A DNA stretch of 64,000 nucleotides, from positions 384,773 to 448,772 of the forward strand of contig NZ_LN869528.1 of the NCBI RefSeq assembly GCF_001244995.1, read 5' to 3'. The translations under genes were made by a program, and so were the position numbers. This DNA comes from Intestinimonas massiliensis (ex Afouda et al. 2020). Its GTDB lineage: Bacteria; Bacillota; Clostridia; Oscillospirales; Oscillospiraceae. The notes below the pieces were generated by a model that did not search any database, was not told the origin of the DNA, and was given only the letters and a program-made list of their open reading frames with translations. Each line of letters starts with the position of its first letter. The stretch's first letter is position 1. This document shows, piece by piece, positions 62,011-64,000 of this stretch.

Positions 62011-63785
62011 CAGAATTCCCCTCCCTTCGCGGCTGCGGCGTCGATCTGGTCGGCCATGTCCTTGCGGATGGCCTCATAGACCATGGGGTACTCCGCCTCG
62101 GGCACGCTCTTGGCCCGGCCGATGCGCTCCCGGGCGGGGATGTCGAACAGGGCGGAGGCAGCGGCCCCCTTGGCAATGGCGGCCCGGCAGAGCTTGTCGT
62201 ACTCCAGAATCATGGCCATCAGCTTTTCCTGCCGGTCATAGGAGGAGTAGTTGTCAATGTCCATAAAGGAGTTCTGCTGGAGGAAGTCCTCCCGCAGCAT
62301 CTTGGCGGTCTCCAGGGTGAGCTGATCGTTGGGGGACAGGGCGTCCTTACCGACGAGCTGCACGATCTCGTTCAGGCTGGCCTCCTCCTGGAGGATGTTC
62401 ATGGCCCGCTCCCGGTTCTGCAAAAACTCCTTGCCCAGGTGCTCGTCGAACCAGGGCTTCAGGGAGTCCAGATACAGGGAATAGGAGTTCAGCCAGTTGA
62501 TGGCGGGGAAGTGGCGGCGGTAGGCCAGAGAGGCGTCCAGGGCCCAGAACACCTTGACGATGCGCATGGTAGCCTGGCTGACGGGCTCGGACAGGTCGCC
62601 GCCGGGAGGGGAGACCGCGCCCACTGCGGTCAGGGAGCCCCGGCGCTCGTCGTCGGAGCCCAGGCACTCCACCATGCCGGCCCGCTCGTAGAACTGGGCC
62701 AGGCGGGAAGACAGGTAGGCGGGGTAGCCCTCCTCGCCGGGCATCTCTTCCAGACGGCCGGACATCTCGCGCAGAGCCTCGGCCCAGCGTGAGGTGGAGT
62801 CGGCGATGACGGCCACGTGGTAGCCCATGTCGCGGAAGTACTCGGCGATGGTGATGCCGGTGTAGATGGATGCCTCACGGGCGGCCACGGGCATGTCGGA
62901 GGTGTTGGCGATCAGCACGGTCCGCTTCATCAGGGACTCGCCGGTGCGGGGGTCCTGGAGCTCGGGGAACTCCCGGAGCACGTCGGTCATCTCGTTGCCG
63001 CGCTCGCCGCAGCCGATGTAGATGACGATGTCCACGTCGGACCACTTGGCTAGCTGGTGCTGCATCACCGTCTTGCCTGAGCCGAAGGGGCCGGGGATGG
63101 CCGCGGTGCCGCCCTTGGCCACGGGAAACAGAGTGTCCACGATGCGCTGGCCGGACAGCAGGGGGGCCTTGGGGGGATATTTGTGCTTATAGGGCCGGCC
63201 CACGCGGACGGGCCACTTCTGGGTCATGGTGAGCTCCACCTTGGAGCCGTCGTCCTTCTTCAGCACGGCCACAGTCTGGGTCACGTTGAACTTGCCGGCC
63301 TGGATGGACTCCACGGTGCCGGACAGGCGGGGGGGCACCATGATCTTGTGCAGCACTACGGCGGTCTCCTGGACGGTGCCCAGGATGTCGCCGCCGGTGA
63401 CCTTGTCGCCCGGCTTGGCCACGGGCACAAAGTCCCACAGCTTCTCCCGGTCCAGGGCGGGGACCTCCACGCCGCGCTCCAGGGTGTTCTTGCCGGTCTG
63501 CTTCATGATGACCTCCAGCGGGCGCTGGATGCCGTCGTAGATGTTCTCGATGATGCCGGGGCCCAGCTCCACCGACAGGGGAGAGCCGGTGGACTCCACC
63601 GCCGCGCCCGGCCCCAGGCCGGAGGTCTCCTCGTAGACCTGGATGGAGGCGGAGTCGCCGTTCATGGTGAGGATCTCGCCGATGAGGCGCTGCTCACCCA
63701 CGCGGACCACGTCGGCCATATTGGCGTCTTCCAGGCCCGTGGCTACCACCAGCGGTCCCGAAACCTTGACAATCTTTCCGCTCAA
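62010..63785 (-). CDS. atpA: V-type ATP synthase subunit A (catalytic)
   Basis: The 591-residue product has the full-length A-subunit plan: an N-terminal beta barrel, the non-homologous bulge (about residues 110-200), Walker [15 protein letters not shown] near residue 234, [13 protein letters not shown], and [27 protein letters not shown]. It is the catalytic subunit coupling ion flow to ATP. AAAGAAGG precedes ATG 63785. Confidence 0.97.
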   Translation of the reverse strand: MSGKIVKVSGPLVVATGLEDANMADVVRVGEQRLIGEILTMNGDSASIQVYEETSGLGPGAAVESTGSPLSVELGPGIIENIYDGIQRPLEVIMKQTGKNTLERGVEVPALDREKLWDFVPVAKPGDKVTGGDILGTVQETAVVLHKIMVPPRLSGTVESIQAGKFNVTQTVAVLKKDDGSKVELTMTQKWPVRVGRPYKHKYPPKAPLLSGQRIVDTLFPVAKGGTAAIPGPFGSGKTVMQHQLAKWSDVDIVIYIGCGERGNEMTDVLREFPELQDPRTGESLMKRTVLIANTSDMPVAAREASIYTGITIAEYFRDMGYHVAVIADSTSRWAEALREMSGRLEEMPGEEGYPAYLSSRLAQFYERAGMVECLGSDDERRGSLTAVGAVSPPGGDLSEPVSQATMRIVKVFWALDASLAYRRHFPAINWLNSYSLYLDSLKPWFDEHLGKEFLQNRERAMNILQEEASLNEIVQLVGKDALSPNDQLTLETAKMLREDFLQQNSFMDIDNYSSYDRQEKLMAMILEYDKLCRAAIAKGAAASALFDIPARERIGRAKSVPEAEYPMVYEAIRKDMADQIDAAAAKGGEF

Positions 63786-63946
63786 ATATATCGACCTTCT
63801 TTCTCGTCAGGGCAGGCTGTGCATCCCTCGCCTCGGCGCAGACGCCAAGGCTCATTCGCCCGGCTGCCCCTCCTCTCCCCAACGAAATCTCGTGGCTTCG
63901 CCGGGGGTCCCATTCTTAAAATCGGGGGCGGCTCACGCCGCACTTC

Positions 63947-64000
63947 CTATAAAATGTCTGCGCCCACCGCGCGCTCCACGGATTTCTTCACGTTGTCCAT
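63947..64000 (-). CDS. V-type ATP synthase subunit F, C-terminal end (partial)
   Basis: The last 17 codons before TAG read DNVKKSVERAVGADIL, which is the typical C-terminus of V/A-type subunit F (pattern I-K-x-x-V-E-K-A-V-G-x-D-I-L). The gene continues outside the window. The 161 bases between it and subunit A (63786-63946) hold no gene and no hairpin that I can support. Confidence 0.75.
   Translation of the reverse strand: MDNVKKSVERAVGADIL

Noticed and set aside
60307-62079. 590-residue plus-strand open frame
   Set aside because: Antisense shadow of V-type ATP synthase subunits B and D, which are unmistakable on the minus strand.
63694-63882. 62-residue minus-strand frame between V-ATPase genes
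   Set aside because: It overlaps the subunit A start in another frame; no ribosome site or recognised motif.

Overview
The window looks like chromosome of a GC-rich, spore-forming Clostridia, probably an Oscillospirales gut anaerobe of the Flavonifractor/Intestinimonas type. That placement is inference. It rests on spoIIID and a PdaB-like deacetylase, an S-layer (SLH) cell surface, a V-type ATP synthase, a minimal SufC/SufB pair, sigma-54 control of short-chain acyl-CoA metabolism, and strong Shine-Dalgarno sites. I found no rRNA or tRNA genes.

Layout. 1-5341 is a hexuronate/ketouronate catabolic operon (transporter tail, uxaB, uxaA, a HIT protein, kduI and a kduD-like SDR), closed by a strong terminator. 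5492-7828 (minus) encodes an SLH protein. 7981-20101 is a short-chain acyl/beta-keto-acid island: crotonase, GntP-type permease, CaiB-type CoA-transferase, a frame-broken acyl-CoA dehydrogenase, two sigma-54 activators, a BKACE lyase, a tiny zinc ribbon, a 3-hydroxyacyl-CoA dehydrogenase and an AtoE-type permease. Each half of the island has a consensus -24/-12 promoter preceded by its own inverted-repeat sites, a different motif in each half. 20203-21432 holds an RseC-like protein and a polysaccharide deacetylase. 21525-28205 (minus) is a 2226-residue surface protein joining a phosphodiester glycosidase domain to a calcineurin-like phosphatase and SLH anchors.

28374-36687 is a complete type I-C CRISPR-Cas locus (cas3-cas5-cas8c-cas7-cas4-cas1-cas2, leader, 9 repeats and 8 spacers). 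36740-43027 (minus) is a TetR-controlled tripartite RND efflux operon that includes a TolC-family protein, unexpected in a monoderm. lysA follows with a short dihydroorotase-like remnant, then spoIIID.

44999-52565 (minus) is a nearly complete shikimate/phenylalanine operon, aroF-aroB-aroA-aroC-pheA-aroK-aroQ-aroE. Its 5' leader encodes a 36-residue peptide with nine aromatic residues, followed by a terminator and a competing antiterminator pairing. This is a classical-looking attenuator and the strongest regulatory discovery in the window.

52636-64000 holds a membrane protein of unknown function, the fakA/asp23 pair, small proteins, a PaaI-type thioesterase, the sufC/sufB pair, a ferritin-like protein, a divergent Cys-rich/ribbon-helix-helix small-gene pair, and the 3' part of a V-type ATPase operon (F, A, B, D).
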